Positions 4,895 to 11,872 of a stretch of DNA of 11,892 nucleotides are shown in pieces (the stretch's first letter is position 1; every line of letters starts with the position of its first letter). The stretch is from positions 1 to 11,892 of the forward strand of contig JBBSWB010000030.1 of assembly GCA_038046465.1 (NCBI GenBank), read 5' to 3'. A program made the position numbers and the translations under genes. The notes below the pieces were generated by a model. It worked only from the letters and a program-made list of their open reading frames with translations, did not search any database and had not been told where the DNA came from. The DNA comes from JBBSWB01 sp038046465. GTDB lineage: Archaea > Nanobdellota > Nanobdellia > Woesearchaeales > GW2011-AR9.

Positions 4895-6724
4895 ATGCCT
4901 TACCAAAAATTAGGATTAAAATGCGGCTTGGAAATCCACCAGCAGTTAGAAGGGAAAAAGTTATTTTGTAATTGCCCAACTGTCTTAAGGGATGATCCGC
5001 CCCATTTTACGATCAAGCGAAAATTAAGAGCCACGGCCGGAGAATCAGGAGAAATTGATATTGCTGCTGTACAAGAGCAGTTAAAAAATAAAACGTTTGT
5101 TTATCAAGGGTATCATGACACTAATTGTTTGGTAGAAACTGATTCTGAGCCGCCACACGGTCTTAATCAGGATGCTTTATACACCACTTTACAATTCTGT
5201 ACCTTGGTCCACGCTCAAATCTCTTCCGTAGTTCAGGTAATGAGAAAGACGGTTATCGATGGTTCCAACACTTCCGGATTTCAGAGAACTGCTTTAGTTG
5301 CTCGTGGCGGTGAACTTAACACCGGTGCCGGAAAAGTTCGTTTAACTAATATTTCTTTGGAAGAAGACGCCTGTAAAATTATTTGTGAGAATGTCCGAGA
5401 AAAAGTTTATTCCTTGGATCGCTTAGGCATTCCGTTAATTGAAATTGGTACCGCTCCAGATATTACTTCTCCAGAACAGTGCCAGGAAACGGCTAAAAAG
5501 ATTGGATTGATGCTGCGATCCTTGCCCGGCATAAAAAGAGGTTTAGGAACCATTCGACAAGATGTTAATGTTTCTATCAAAGGCGGAGCTAGAATTGAAA
5601 TCAAAGGCGCCCAAGATTTACGGCAATTACATTTATTAGTAGAATTGGAAGTCAAACGACAATTAGAGTTATTAAAAATCAAGCAAGAATTAAAAAATTT
5701 AAAATTAAATAAATTTCAATTAGTTGATTTAACCACTTTATTAAAAAATTCTACAGCAAAAATAATTAAAAATACCCTTAACAACCATAACCAAGTTTTA
5801 GGCATCAAACTTAACGGGATGGCTGGATTTTTAGGAAGAGAATTACAGTCAAATTATCGGTTGGGCTCTGAATTTTCCGGAAGAGCTAAAGTAAAAGCAG
5901 GCGTAGGAGGGATATTTCATTCCGATGAACTGCCTAATTACGGGATTACTGCCGAAGAAGTAGAATTGATCAGAAAAGAATTGGCTTGCTCTCAAAAAGA
6001 TGCGTTTGTTTTAGTTGCTGATACAGAACATAAAGCTAAACTTGCTTTAGCAGCAGTGTATGAGCGAGCTGCTGAAGTTTTAAAAGGAATTCCTTCTGAA
6101 GTAAGGAATGCTACTCCTGAAGGCACGACTGCATATTTAAGATTAATATCTACCGCTTCACGAATGTATCCCGAAACAGACGTACATTTAATTAAACCCG
6201 ATACTTCAAATATTAAACTTCCCGAACTATTAGAAGAAAAAATTGAACGCTATCAAAAAGAATTTGGATTAGGAAAAGACTTAGCGGAATTTGTAGCTAA
6301 ATCAGATAAGGTGCTGTTGTTTGAAGAATTAGTAAAGGTATATCCGCATCTTAAACCGGCATTCCTGGCAGAAACCTTAACTTCCATGCCTTTAGAAATA
6401 AAAAGAAGATACCAATTAGATCCAGAACAATTAACTGATGATGATTTTAGGAATTTGTGTAAATATTTAAATGAAGATAAAATCCACAAGGATATTGTTA
6501 TCGATGTCTTGATGGACATGATCAAAAAAGAATTTGATCTTAAAAAATATGCGGTTCTTTCTACGGAAGAACTGCATCAAACGATTGCCCGAATTATAAA
6601 ACAAAATCCTGCTGCTCCCTTAGGGGCATTAATGGGGCAATGTATGAAAGAATTGGCCGGGAAGGCTTCGGGTAAAATAATCTCTGAAATATTAAAAGAG
6701 CTGCTGGAAAAAGGGCATCAGTAA
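4895..6724 (+). CDS. gatE: Glu-tRNA(Gln) amidotransferase subunit E
   Basis: The 609-residue tRNA-binding and kinase/transamidase subunit of the archaeal GatDE complex. GatDE phosphorylates and then amidates Glu mischarged on tRNA-Gln, making Gln-tRNA in archaea that lack GlnRS. The N-terminal cradle domain shows GLEIHQQL (11-18), TNCLVETDSEPP and the GIPLIEIGT stretch (about 183-191), all typical of GatB/GatE. The AspRS-like insertion that separates GatE from GatB spans roughly residues 300-430 (KLNGMAGFLGRE, then GTTAYLR...RMYPETD). The C-terminal third is helical and ends in a YqeY-like tail. The length is close to the family norm (about 610-630). The glutaminase partner GatD is not in the window. 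It is first gene of a five-gene operon with tpiA last. Confidence 0.95.
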   Translation: MPYQKLGLKCGLEIHQQLEGKKLFCNCPTVLRDDPPHFTIKRKLRATAGESGEIDIAAVQEQLKNKTFVYQGYHDTNCLVETDSEPPHGLNQDALYTTLQFCTLVHAQISSVVQVMRKTVIDGSNTSGFQRTALVARGGELNTGAGKVRLTNISLEEDACKIICENVREKVYSLDRLGIPLIEIGTAPDITSPEQCQETAKKIGLMLRSLPGIKRGLGTIRQDVNVSIKGGARIEIKGAQDLRQLHLLVELEVKRQLELLKIKQELKNLKLNKFQLVDLTTLLKNSTAKIIKNTLNNHNQVLGIKLNGMAGFLGRELQSNYRLGSEFSGRAKVKAGVGGIFHSDELPNYGITAEEVELIRKELACSQKDAFVLVADTEHKAKLALAAVYERAAEVLKGIPSEVRNATPEGTTAYLRLISTASRMYPETDVHLIKPDTSNIKLPELLEEKIERYQKEFGLGKDLAEFVAKSDKVLLFEELVKVYPHLKPAFLAETLTSMPLEIKRRYQLDPEQLTDDDFRNLCKYLNEDKIHKDIVIDVLMDMIKKEFDLKKYAVLSTEELHQTIARIIKQNPAAPLGALMGQCMKELAGKASGKIISEILKELLEKGHQ

Positions 6725-6730
6725 ACAACT

Positions 6731-6949
6731 ATGAAAAACAGAATTAAAAAGTGGTTTATTTCCATCATTATCGTTCAAGTAATTATAATCTTAATTTTAT
6801 TAATAGAATTGATTTGGGTGACGGTTCCTTTTTTGGTTTGGTTGTCTAAAATAAGTTTAGCTATTTTAGGTATTGTTTTGCTGTGGAAATTTGTAGTTAA
6901 GCGAATACTCGATAAACGCAGGGATAACCGTAGAGAGGCCTTTCGTTAA
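6731..6949 (+). CDS. Small membrane protein with two helices
   Basis: A 72-residue protein. A basic N-terminus (KNRIKKW) is followed by two adjacent hydrophobic helices at about 9-31 and 33-55, then a strongly basic C-terminal tail (KRILDKRRDNRREAFR). By the positive-inside rule both ends should face the cytoplasm. It begins 6 bp after the gatE stop and so is probably co-translated. No family is recognised. Together with the gene at 7551 it flanks the DUF1461 protein, so these three could form one membrane assembly (inference). Confidence 0.65.
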   Translation: MKNRIKKWFISIIIVQVIIILILLIELIWVTVPFLVWLSKISLAILGIVLLWKFVVKRILDKRRDNRREAFR

Positions 6950-6976
6950 GTAAAAATCCCCAAACTGTTGGAAAAA

Positions 6977-7570
6977 ATGAATCAAAAACATTTTCAGAAC
7001 GGGTTATTAATTCTTTTTTGTATCTTATTGCCTTTGTTTATACTGCTGCTATCCTATAAAATTGTGTTATACTTTGCCGAATTAACTCCGAACCAAGAAA
7101 ACACTTTTAATTTTTTATTAGATAAAAAACAGCAAAATATTGAATTTAACGATTTACAATATACTGAGCAGGAAATAGCTCATTTGGTTGATGTCAAACA
7201 ACTGATGGGGATAATGGATTATATTTTTTATTCTTTGTTATTAGTGCTTACTTTAATTTTAACTTACTGTCGAAAAAATAAAGAAGTAATTACAAAAATG
7301 CTGAAATATGGTGGGATAAGTGTAATTGCAGTCGAATTAATATTATTTTTATTGGTTTTAATTTCATTTAATTCTTCTTTTACTGCTTTTCATCATCTTT
7401 TTTTTCCGCAGGGCAACTGGACGTTTCCAGCCGATTCTTTGTTGATCCAAACCTTTCCGCTGCAGTTTTTTGTTAAAATAAGCCAAACCCTCTTATTTCA
7501 GGCTTTTCTAGGGGGAATAATTTTTATACTTATCTCTCTTTATCTAAAAAATGAATCTGTCCGGAATTAA
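6977..7570 (+). CDS. DUF1461/TIGR01906 membrane protein, Lit-like
   Basis: A 197-residue integral membrane protein from the ATG at 6977; an in-frame TTG at 6968 would add three residues. Four helices lie at about 8-33, 80-97, 110-131 and 164-188. The extracytoplasmic loops carry the family signatures: YTEQEIAHLVDVKQLM (62-77) with His69, and FHHLFFPQGNWTFPADSLLIQTFP (138-161) with His139/His140 and GNW. In Firmicutes, members of DUF1461 include Lit, which moves an acyl chain of a lipoprotein's diacylglycerol onto its N-terminal amine. The archaeal reaction is unknown, because archaeal lipids are ether-linked and lack such an acyl donor. It lies 27 bp after the preceding gene and overlaps the next by 20 nt. 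Confidence 0.8.
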   Translation: MNQKHFQNGLLILFCILLPLFILLLSYKIVLYFAELTPNQENTFNFLLDKKQQNIEFNDLQYTEQEIAHLVDVKQLMGIMDYIFYSLLLVLTLILTYCRKNKEVITKMLKYGGISVIAVELILFLLVLISFNSSFTAFHHLFFPQGNWTFPADSLLIQTFPLQFFVKISQTLLFQAFLGGIIFILISLYLKNESVRN

Positions 7571-7763
7571 AATTTGGTTGATCACTTTAGGAGTTATATT
7601 ATTAGTAATCATCTTTTTAGCAGTGGTATTCCAAGTATTGTTTTTACTGCTTCCAGTTATTTTAATCTTGATCTTGTTTAGTTACCTCTTTAAGATACTC
7701 AACAAAGTTAAAAAAGAAAAAAAAGAAGATTACTTAGAAGCAGAATTTAAAGTTAAAAAATAG
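7551..7763 (+). CDS. Small membrane protein, overlaps the DUF1461 gene
   Basis: A 70-residue protein. One long or two tightly packed hydrophobic stretches at about 8-47 are extremely rich in L, I and V. A lysine-rich cytoplasmic tail follows (NKVKKEKKEDYLEAEFKVKK). Its ATG lies 20 nt inside the 3' end of the DUF1461 gene in another frame, so translation is probably coupled. No family is recognised. The architecture resembles the small protein at 6731-6949, and the two may be distant relatives or both partners of the DUF1461 protein (inference). Confidence 0.65.
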   Translation: MNLSGIKIWLITLGVILLVIIFLAVVFQVLFLLLPVILILILFSYLFKILNKVKKEKKEDYLEAEFKVKK

Positions 7764-7767
7764 GTGG
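7762..7767 (+). promoter_or_regulatory. Shine-Dalgarno site of tpiA
   Basis: AGGTGG starts in the stop codon of the preceding gene and ends 7 nt before the tpiA ATG at 7775. It matches the core of the archaeal 16S anti-SD (GGTG). It is the clearest ribosome site in the window and belongs to an operon-internal gene. Confidence 0.55.
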
Positions 7768-7774
7768 GGCTGAA

Positions 7775-8431
7775 ATGAAACCATTAATCATCATCAATTT
7801 CAAAACTTACCCAGAAGCAACTGGGAAAAAGGCTTTATCATTAGCTCAAAAAATTTCCCAAGTTAAAAAAGAAAATTATGAAATTGTTGTTGCTCCATCA
7901 CTGTTGACCGTGATGGAAGTTGCTGAAAAAACTGATTTAACCGTTTTCTCCCAGCATGCTGATTATACTTCTTTGGGCGCACATACAGGCCGAATTTCTA
8001 TCGAAGAATTAAAATTGTTGGGAGTTAAAGGAACGATCTTAAATCATTCGGAACGAAAAATCCCCCTGCCTTTTTTAAAAGAAATTGTTGAACTCTGTCA
8101 AAACCACCACTTAAAGACCGTAGTTTGTGCTTCTACTCTGGCGGAAGTTAAAAAAGTAGCTGAATTTCATCCGGAATTTATTGCATATGAGCCAGAAGAA
8201 TTAATCGGTGGAAATATTTCGGTAACTAAAGCCAAGCCGGACATTATTGTTCAAGCGGTAGAGGCAGTAGAATTGATTAGCCCCAAAACTAAATTATTAT
8301 GTGGTGCGGGCGTACATTCTAAAGAAGATTTAGGGCGGGCCTTATTGTTAGGTGCTAAAGGGGTTTTGATTGGGCATGCTGTAGTTAAAGCTAAAGATCC
8401 GCAGAAGTTCTTGAATGAAATGCTGATGTAG
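7775..8431 (+). CDS. tpiA: Triosephosphate isomerase, archaeal type
   Basis: Interconverts dihydroxyacetone phosphate and glyceraldehyde 3-phosphate in glycolysis/gluconeogenesis, in the cytoplasm. The catalytic set is complete: Asn8 and Lys10 (INFK), His91 in LNHSER and Glu139 in AYEPEELIG, with the flexible loop 6 following. Phosphate-binding glycines lie in CGAGV (176-180) and in the C-terminal GVLIGHAVVKAKDP. The length of 218 residues matches the short archaeal form (about 220-225), not the roughly 250-residue bacterial/eukaryotic form. In most archaeal enzymes the last loop reads ASGVVKA; here it is GHAVVKA, a mild variation. It is the last gene of the gatE operon, 11 bp after the small membrane protein gene. 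Confidence 0.95.
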   Translation: MKPLIIINFKTYPEATGKKALSLAQKISQVKKENYEIVVAPSLLTVMEVAEKTDLTVFSQHADYTSLGAHTGRISIEELKLLGVKGTILNHSERKIPLPFLKEIVELCQNHHLKTVVCASTLAEVKKVAEFHPEFIAYEPEELIGGNISVTKAKPDIIVQAVEAVELISPKTKLLCGAGVHSKEDLGRALLLGAKGVLIGHAVVKAKDPQKFLNEMLM

Positions 8432-8471
8432 AAAAAAATCAACACTAAACCAATATTCTATATACATTATT

Positions 8472-8481
8472 CTTAAATATA
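8472..8481 (+). promoter_or_regulatory. Box A of the orphan gene at 8502
   Basis: CTTAAATATA is centred 25 bp upstream of the ATG at 8502, indicating a leaderless transcript separate from the gatE-tpiA operon. Confidence 0.55.
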
Positions 8482-8501
8482 CTATTTTGTTTAGCTAGGA
8501 T

Positions 8502-8942
8502 ATGCAAGAGGTAGAAATACGCGTTCCTAACTACATAGATGTTGCCGCATTAAGAACTGATTTGGAAGATATTATCCAACAGCAAGGCGGGAAAGCTATA
8601 GATGTTAGAAATTTTCCTATTTCTGATAAATTAACTGCTTATTTGCAGGAATTAACGGTAGCCCAAGGCAAGGCTCCTGAAGAAGTTATCAGCATTCCTG
8701 GGGTAACTTTTACTAACCGAAAAGCTTATGCACTTTATTATGGGGTGGGACAGCTAAAATTTTATAGTAAATCCCCTGGTTTGATTATAACTATGACTAA
8801 CGATTTAAACTGTTTTATGGAATTAGTTCCAATCTTCAAAGGTTATCGTATTTATTATTCAGCAAAAGTTATTCTTGACGGATTTGATGAATATTCTTCG
8901 GAATTTTTGCTATTCAAACAGAGAATCGCTATTTTAAAATAA
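8502..8942 (+). CDS. Unrecognised 146-residue cytoplasmic protein
   Basis: A 146-residue soluble alpha/beta-looking protein of no recognised family. It opens with a strand (EVEIRVPNYIDV), then a helix (VAALRTDLEDIIQQQGGKAID). A helical stretch spans about 41-60, and strands follow around FTNRKAYALYYGVGQLKFYSKSPGLIITMT (75-104) and GYRIYYSAKVILDGF (113-127). There is no signal peptide, membrane helix, metal cluster or nucleotide motif. It has its own promoter and is convergent with the transglutaminase-like gene, only 21 bp apart at their ends. Regular secondary structure and the clean promoter make it a confident gene; the function is unknown. Confidence 0.7.
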   Translation: MQEVEIRVPNYIDVAALRTDLEDIIQQQGGKAIDVRNFPISDKLTAYLQELTVAQGKAPEEVISIPGVTFTNRKAYALYYGVGQLKFYSKSPGLIITMTNDLNCFMELVPIFKGYRIYYSAKVILDGFDEYSSEFLLFKQRIAILK

Positions 8943-8954
8943 GTAACTAACAGA

Positions 8955-8972
8955 AATTTTTAATTATTTTTT
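8955..8972 (+). terminator. T-rich stretch between convergent genes
   Basis: Two T-runs (8957-8961 and 8967-8972) begin 15 bp after the stop at 8942. Oligo-T downstream of a stop on the coding strand is the known archaeal termination signal. The second run overlaps the end of the opposing gene. Confidence 0.4.
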
Positions 8973-9602
8973 CTTGATCATAATCTTTTCTACCGGGCCA
9001 ACTTTTATTTTATCCCAAATGTCAAAACTATACAGCAAAACATCATCTTCGTTAGGTAAGGTTATTTCACGATAGACGCTATACTGTCCAGCATAAGTTT
9101 GAGCAATTTCATCTAGGGTTTTATATTTAGGAGGAGAATATTCTAATTTTCCATTGCTAACAACACCATACAGCCCATTCTCGCCCGGATAAACATAAAC
9201 AACATGATTGGAAGGGTTACCGCCCAAAAAAAGTACTTTCCCTGATTTATTTAAAGCATAATGGACTAAAGCCATAATATCATCACAATCGCCTTTCTTA
9301 GTCCTTAAATAATGCGCTGCTGGCGTCCACACTTCACAAAAGGGTGCATTATTAGGGCATACACTACCAATAAAACGTTCGTCATAAGAAAATTTTCCTG
9401 TAGCGATAAACTCCTGTATTGCTTGAGGATTTCCATCTAGCTTCATTAAAACTTCTTTTTCATCAAGATCTAACGGCGGATAAACTTCGTTCTGAACTGC
9501 GTCTCGATAATTATAACCAGAAACAAACGAGCCAGTTAAAGAACTCCCTACCAGAGCAACCAAGGCAATTTTACCGATACGTCCTATTTTTTTCTTTGCC
9601 AA
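8964..9602 (-). CDS. Secreted or membrane-anchored transglutaminase-like protein
   Basis: A 212-residue protein with an N-terminal basic stretch and a hydrophobic segment (residues 11-29), acting as signal peptide or anchor. The central part fits the transglutaminase-like/papain-like fold: YLRTKKGDCDDIMALVHYAL (98-117) with presumed nucleophile Cys106, then SNHVVYVYP (131-139) with His133. The third residue, usually Asp, would be Asn150 (VSNGK) or another position, so peptidase activity is uncertain. Cys82 and Cys89 may form a disulphide. Proteins of this type cleave peptides or crosslinks outside the membrane. The start is a TTG: no ATG precedes residue 53, the signal segment requires it, and a box A lies 27 bp upstream. 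Confidence 0.7.
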   Translation of the reverse strand: MAKKKIGRIGKIALVALVGSSLTGSFVSGYNYRDAVQNEVYPPLDLDEKEVLMKLDGNPQAIQEFIATGKFSYDERFIGSVCPNNAPFCEVWTPAAHYLRTKKGDCDDIMALVHYALNKSGKVLFLGGNPSNHVVYVYPGENGLYGVVSNGKLEYSPPKYKTLDEIAQTYAGQYSVYREITLPNEDDVLLYSFDIWDKIKVGPVEKIMIKKK

Positions 9603-9624
9603 TAAGAATAATAATGTTTTAGGG

Positions 9625-9634
9625 TATTTAAAAA
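9625..9634 (-). promoter_or_regulatory. Box A supporting a TTG start
   Basis: The minus strand reads TTTTTAAATA, centred 27 bp before the TTG at 9600-9602. This puts the transcription start at the start codon. Confidence 0.6.
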
Positions 9635-9655
9635 TTTCGTCACCAACTGGACATT

Positions 9656-9678
9656 AAAATATATAGTGTATATAATTT
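9656..9678 (+). promoter_or_regulatory. TATA-rich stretch before the structured element
   Basis: This is alternating A/T sequence (AAAATATATAG, then GTATATAATTT). A box A at about 9658-9667 would start a plus-strand transcript near 9689, right where the inverted repeat begins. The sequence is symmetric enough that direction is uncertain. Confidence 0.35.
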
Positions 9679-9690
9679 AAGTTTAGTAAA

Positions 9691-9786
9691 CAATGGAATT
9701 GCTGTTAGCTGACCCGAACGAAGGGAGAAGTGCAACGCCTCGACGAACCGCAATGAGGAGAGTTTTTGTCGTTGAAAATTCCATTG
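9691..9786 (+). ncRNA. Candidate structured RNA closed by a 10-bp stem
   Basis: CAATGGAATT (9691-9700) and AATTCCATTG (9777-9786) are perfect inverse complements enclosing a 76-nt interior that is clearly richer in GC than the surroundings. Smaller stems can be drawn inside: CCC/GGG (9713-9715 with 9723-9725), CCTC/GAGG (9738-9741 with 9755-9758) and CAACG/CGTTG (9733-9737 with 9770-9774), the last two nested. There is no start-to-stop frame of interest and no tRNA, C/D-box or ribozyme core is recognised. In an AT-rich genome such a GC-rich closed structure can be a small RNA. It could also be a decayed hairpin repeat or the 3' end of the methyltransferase mRNA on the other strand. Confidence 0.35.
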
Positions 9787-9823
9787 ATGTCTTTGTTTAG
9801 CGAGAGTAAGTTTGTGAGGGGAC

Positions 9824-10621
9824 TTAGGGGTTAATAAAAGAAATGGGTTTATTCTTTTTAGTTTTCATGTTGGAAAGCCGTTCATTTGCTAAATTGATAT
9901 ACTCTTCGTTGCTATCTATACCTACCCAATTTCGTTTTAATTCTTCGCATGCGACAGCAGTTGTACCACTTCCCATAAATGGATCAAGGACGGTATCGTC
10001 TTTATTTGAAGCCATTTCTATTAATCTCTTAAATAATTCTAGTGGTTTCTGCGTTGGATGAGCCGCACGCCCATTTTTTCCTCTCGCTCTTTCTGGGCCT
10101 TGGCATACAGGAAACTCCCAAACATCTCTAAGCTGCTTACCGCTGTTATATTTTTTCATTTTTTCATAATTGAAAATCCATCCTCTTTCTTTTGCAAACC
10201 AAGCGATAAATTCAGTAGAGTGCGTTAATGTTCTCTTGGTTATGTTGGGCATAGGATTTGGTTTTCGCCAGGTAATTAAATTAATAAATTTATAATTTAA
10301 TTCTTTTAATACAATAATTACCTCTCCTATATTATGTAATGAACCACAAACCAAGATAGAACCATTTGGTGTTAATATTCTGTCAGCTTCTTTTATCCAA
10401 GCCCTAGTAAAATCTAAATAATTAGTATAATTGCCAAATTTATCCCATTTTTCATTTACTTTGTAATATGCTCCGCCCGTTTTGTTATTGGGAAGATTAA
10501 CGCCACCCTCCGAAGCATTATAAGGAGGATCGGTAACTATTAGGTGGATTTTACCGTTCGGTACTCGGCTCATAATTTCAATACAATCCCCCATATTATT
10601 TTTATTTAAGAAATCTTTCAT
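9824..10621 (-). CDS. Beta-class DNA methyltransferase of an R-M system
   Basis: A 265-residue S-adenosylmethionine-dependent amino-methyltransferase (N6-adenine or N4-cytosine) that should protect host DNA from the adjacent endonuclease. Motif IV DPPYN (31-35) comes first and motif I DPFMGSGTT (213-221) near the C-terminus, the beta-class order of HinfI/DpnA-like enzymes. WRKPNPMPN (118-126) and HPTQKP (188-193) are also typical. I chose the ATG at 10621 because it overlaps the endonuclease TGA as ATGA, the usual coupled arrangement. An in-frame ATG at 10642 would overlap by 25 nt. There is no C-terminal RAMA extension like that of HinfI methylases. DPPY favours adenine, but cytosine-N4 cannot be excluded. 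The target site is unknown. Confidence 0.9.
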   Translation of the reverse strand: MKDFLNKNNMGDCIEIMSRVPNGKIHLIVTDPPYNASEGGVNLPNNKTGGAYYKVNEKWDKFGNYTNYLDFTRAWIKEADRILTPNGSILVCGSLHNIGEVIIVLKELNYKFINLITWRKPNPMPNITKRTLTHSTEFIAWFAKERGWIFNYEKMKKYNSGKQLRDVWEFPVCQGPERARGKNGRAAHPTQKPLELFKRLIEMASNKDDTVLDPFMGSGTTAVACEELKRNWVGIDSNEEYINLANERLSNMKTKKNKPISFINP

Positions 10622-11844
10622 GCTAAAACGCCTCTCTTCCAATTTTCTATTTTTATGGGAATTGCTTTAATCCATTCGTCTGAATGTGTAATCTCGTTTA
10701 AATTTAAAATCTGCTCATAAAGTTTGTATAAATTTTCATGCGAAAATGATTTGTTATTTTCTCTGAATTTAATGAGAACTTCTAATAATTCCACAAACTG
10801 CTTTAATGATAATGGAATAATCTTCTGGCATTTTCCTCGATAACCGTGATTTACTGAATTCCAGAATGTTTCGATTGTATCTACGTGCAAGGTTGGTGCA
10901 ACAAAAAGGCAAAGAGCATCTTTAGTAGGATTTTTTTCTTCAAAATCCCGCAAATGTCTCATTACTGGTTGTCCCTCATTAAACCATTGGGATCTATCTC
11001 GCAATAATGTTACTTCACAAATTGAATTAAATTTTTTATAGAAACATTCTATATCTGGCTTTCCGGCAGGAGCAGTATTTGTCGGTTCGTTGTCATCTCC
11101 AACGGGGTAATTTGGCTTTATTTCTAAAGCATCATTTAAGGCATTTAATGCAAGAGTAACATATTTTTCAAGAACCAAAGGACGATTATCCATTGCGTAT
11201 ATCTTTTCTTTTAAAATTACAATATACTCTTTTACTTTTTCTAACTCTTGGGATTCTTTGTAATTTATGTTTTCCTGTAAATTTCTTCGGATATTACGAA
11301 GTTCCTCTATGTATTCTTTAAGCTGTTCTTTTGTAAGTTTAACAAGCGGTTTCTCTTTTAATTTAGCAATTTTAGCTATTTTTTCCAAATTCTTTAGTTC
11401 TAAGATTATGCTTTTTGCAATCTCTCTTAATTTTTCAGACGTATCCCATGGCAATATAGGAAGTGTTATATCTGACAGATATTTAATATATTCGTCACGA
11501 GTTTTGAATTCTATTGCGGCTCCAGAATATGTTTTTAATAAGCTTGTAATTTCTATTGAACGTCGTGGTTCTAAATCAACGTAATAACCATTTCCTCGTA
11601 TGTAAATGTATCTTGTTAAACGAAAATATCGAATTATATTATCTGTATATTCTCTTGTGTTTTTTAAGGTGGCTTCAATTAAGCCTGAATCAGAAGTCTC
11701 CAAAAATTTCTTTATGTAATCTCTGCTAAACTTTTCAAAAAACTCTTTTTTGTCTTTTTTGGTTTTTTGTGTTTGTGAACGAAAATTAACTATTTCTTGT
11801 GCAATGTTCTCAATATATTTATAGTTGATTAATGTTGGGCACAA
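10618..11844 (-). CDS. AlwI-family type IIS restriction endonuclease
   Basis: A 408-residue endonuclease, first gene of the R-M operon. The N-terminal part carries YYVDLEPRRSIEITSLL (87-103), a hallmark of the AlwI family by eye. A long helical, charged region spans 140-215. The C-terminal catalytic region shows PAGKPDIEC (259-267) with Asp264, then SICEVTLL (274-281) with Glu277, and QWFNEGQPVMRHLRDFE (286-302), matching the PD-(D/E)xK layout with an E-V-T variant. Known relatives (AlwI, PleI, MlyI, N.BstNBI) recognise short asymmetric sites (GGATC, GAGTC) and cut outside them. The start is TTG at 11844; no ATG is near and a box A lies about 22-24 bp upstream. The length is somewhat shorter than characterised members (roughly 450-600). 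Confidence 0.75.
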   Translation of the reverse strand: MCPTLINYKYIENIAQEIVNFRSQTQKTKKDKKEFFEKFSRDYIKKFLETSDSGLIEATLKNTREYTDNIIRYFRLTRYIYIRGNGYYVDLEPRRSIEITSLLKTYSGAAIEFKTRDEYIKYLSDITLPILPWDTSEKLREIAKSIILELKNLEKIAKIAKLKEKPLVKLTKEQLKEYIEELRNIRRNLQENINYKESQELEKVKEYIVILKEKIYAMDNRPLVLEKYVTLALNALNDALEIKPNYPVGDDNEPTNTAPAGKPDIECFYKKFNSICEVTLLRDRSQWFNEGQPVMRHLRDFEEKNPTKDALCLFVAPTLHVDTIETFWNSVNHGYRGKCQKIIPLSLKQFVELLEVLIKFRENNKSFSHENLYKLYEQILNLNEITHSDEWIKAIPIKIENWKRGVLA

Positions 11845-11860
11845 TTCGAAAAGTGAGTGA

Positions 11861-11872
11861 TATATAAATAAG
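11861..11872 (-). promoter_or_regulatory. Box A of the R-M operon
   Basis: The minus strand reads CTTATTTATATA, centred 22-24 bp before the TTG at 11844, slightly closer than for the other genes. It predicts a leaderless R-M mRNA. Confidence 0.5.

Noticed and set aside
4762..4971. Plus-strand open frame of 69 codons across the gap before gatE
   Set aside because: It crosses the hairpin cluster, the duplicated promoter and the start of gatE in another frame. It has no promoter or ribosome site and its composition is not protein-like.
5407..6525. Two minus-strand frames of 90-91 codons inside gatE
   Set aside because: They are shadows of conserved GatE sequence, with no promoters and low-complexity translations.
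9691..9786. tRNA, C/D-box RNA or hammerhead ribozyme in the structured element
   Set aside because: The closing stem is 10 bp, not 7. There is no T-loop sequence and no proper C and D box pair. CTGA at 9708 is followed by CCC instead of the hammerhead core TGA.
10622..10642. Upstream in-frame ATG for the methyltransferase
   Set aside because: It would overlap the endonuclease by 25 nt. The ATG at 10621 gives the usual ATGA stop-start overlap and the motif spacing of the family is preserved.
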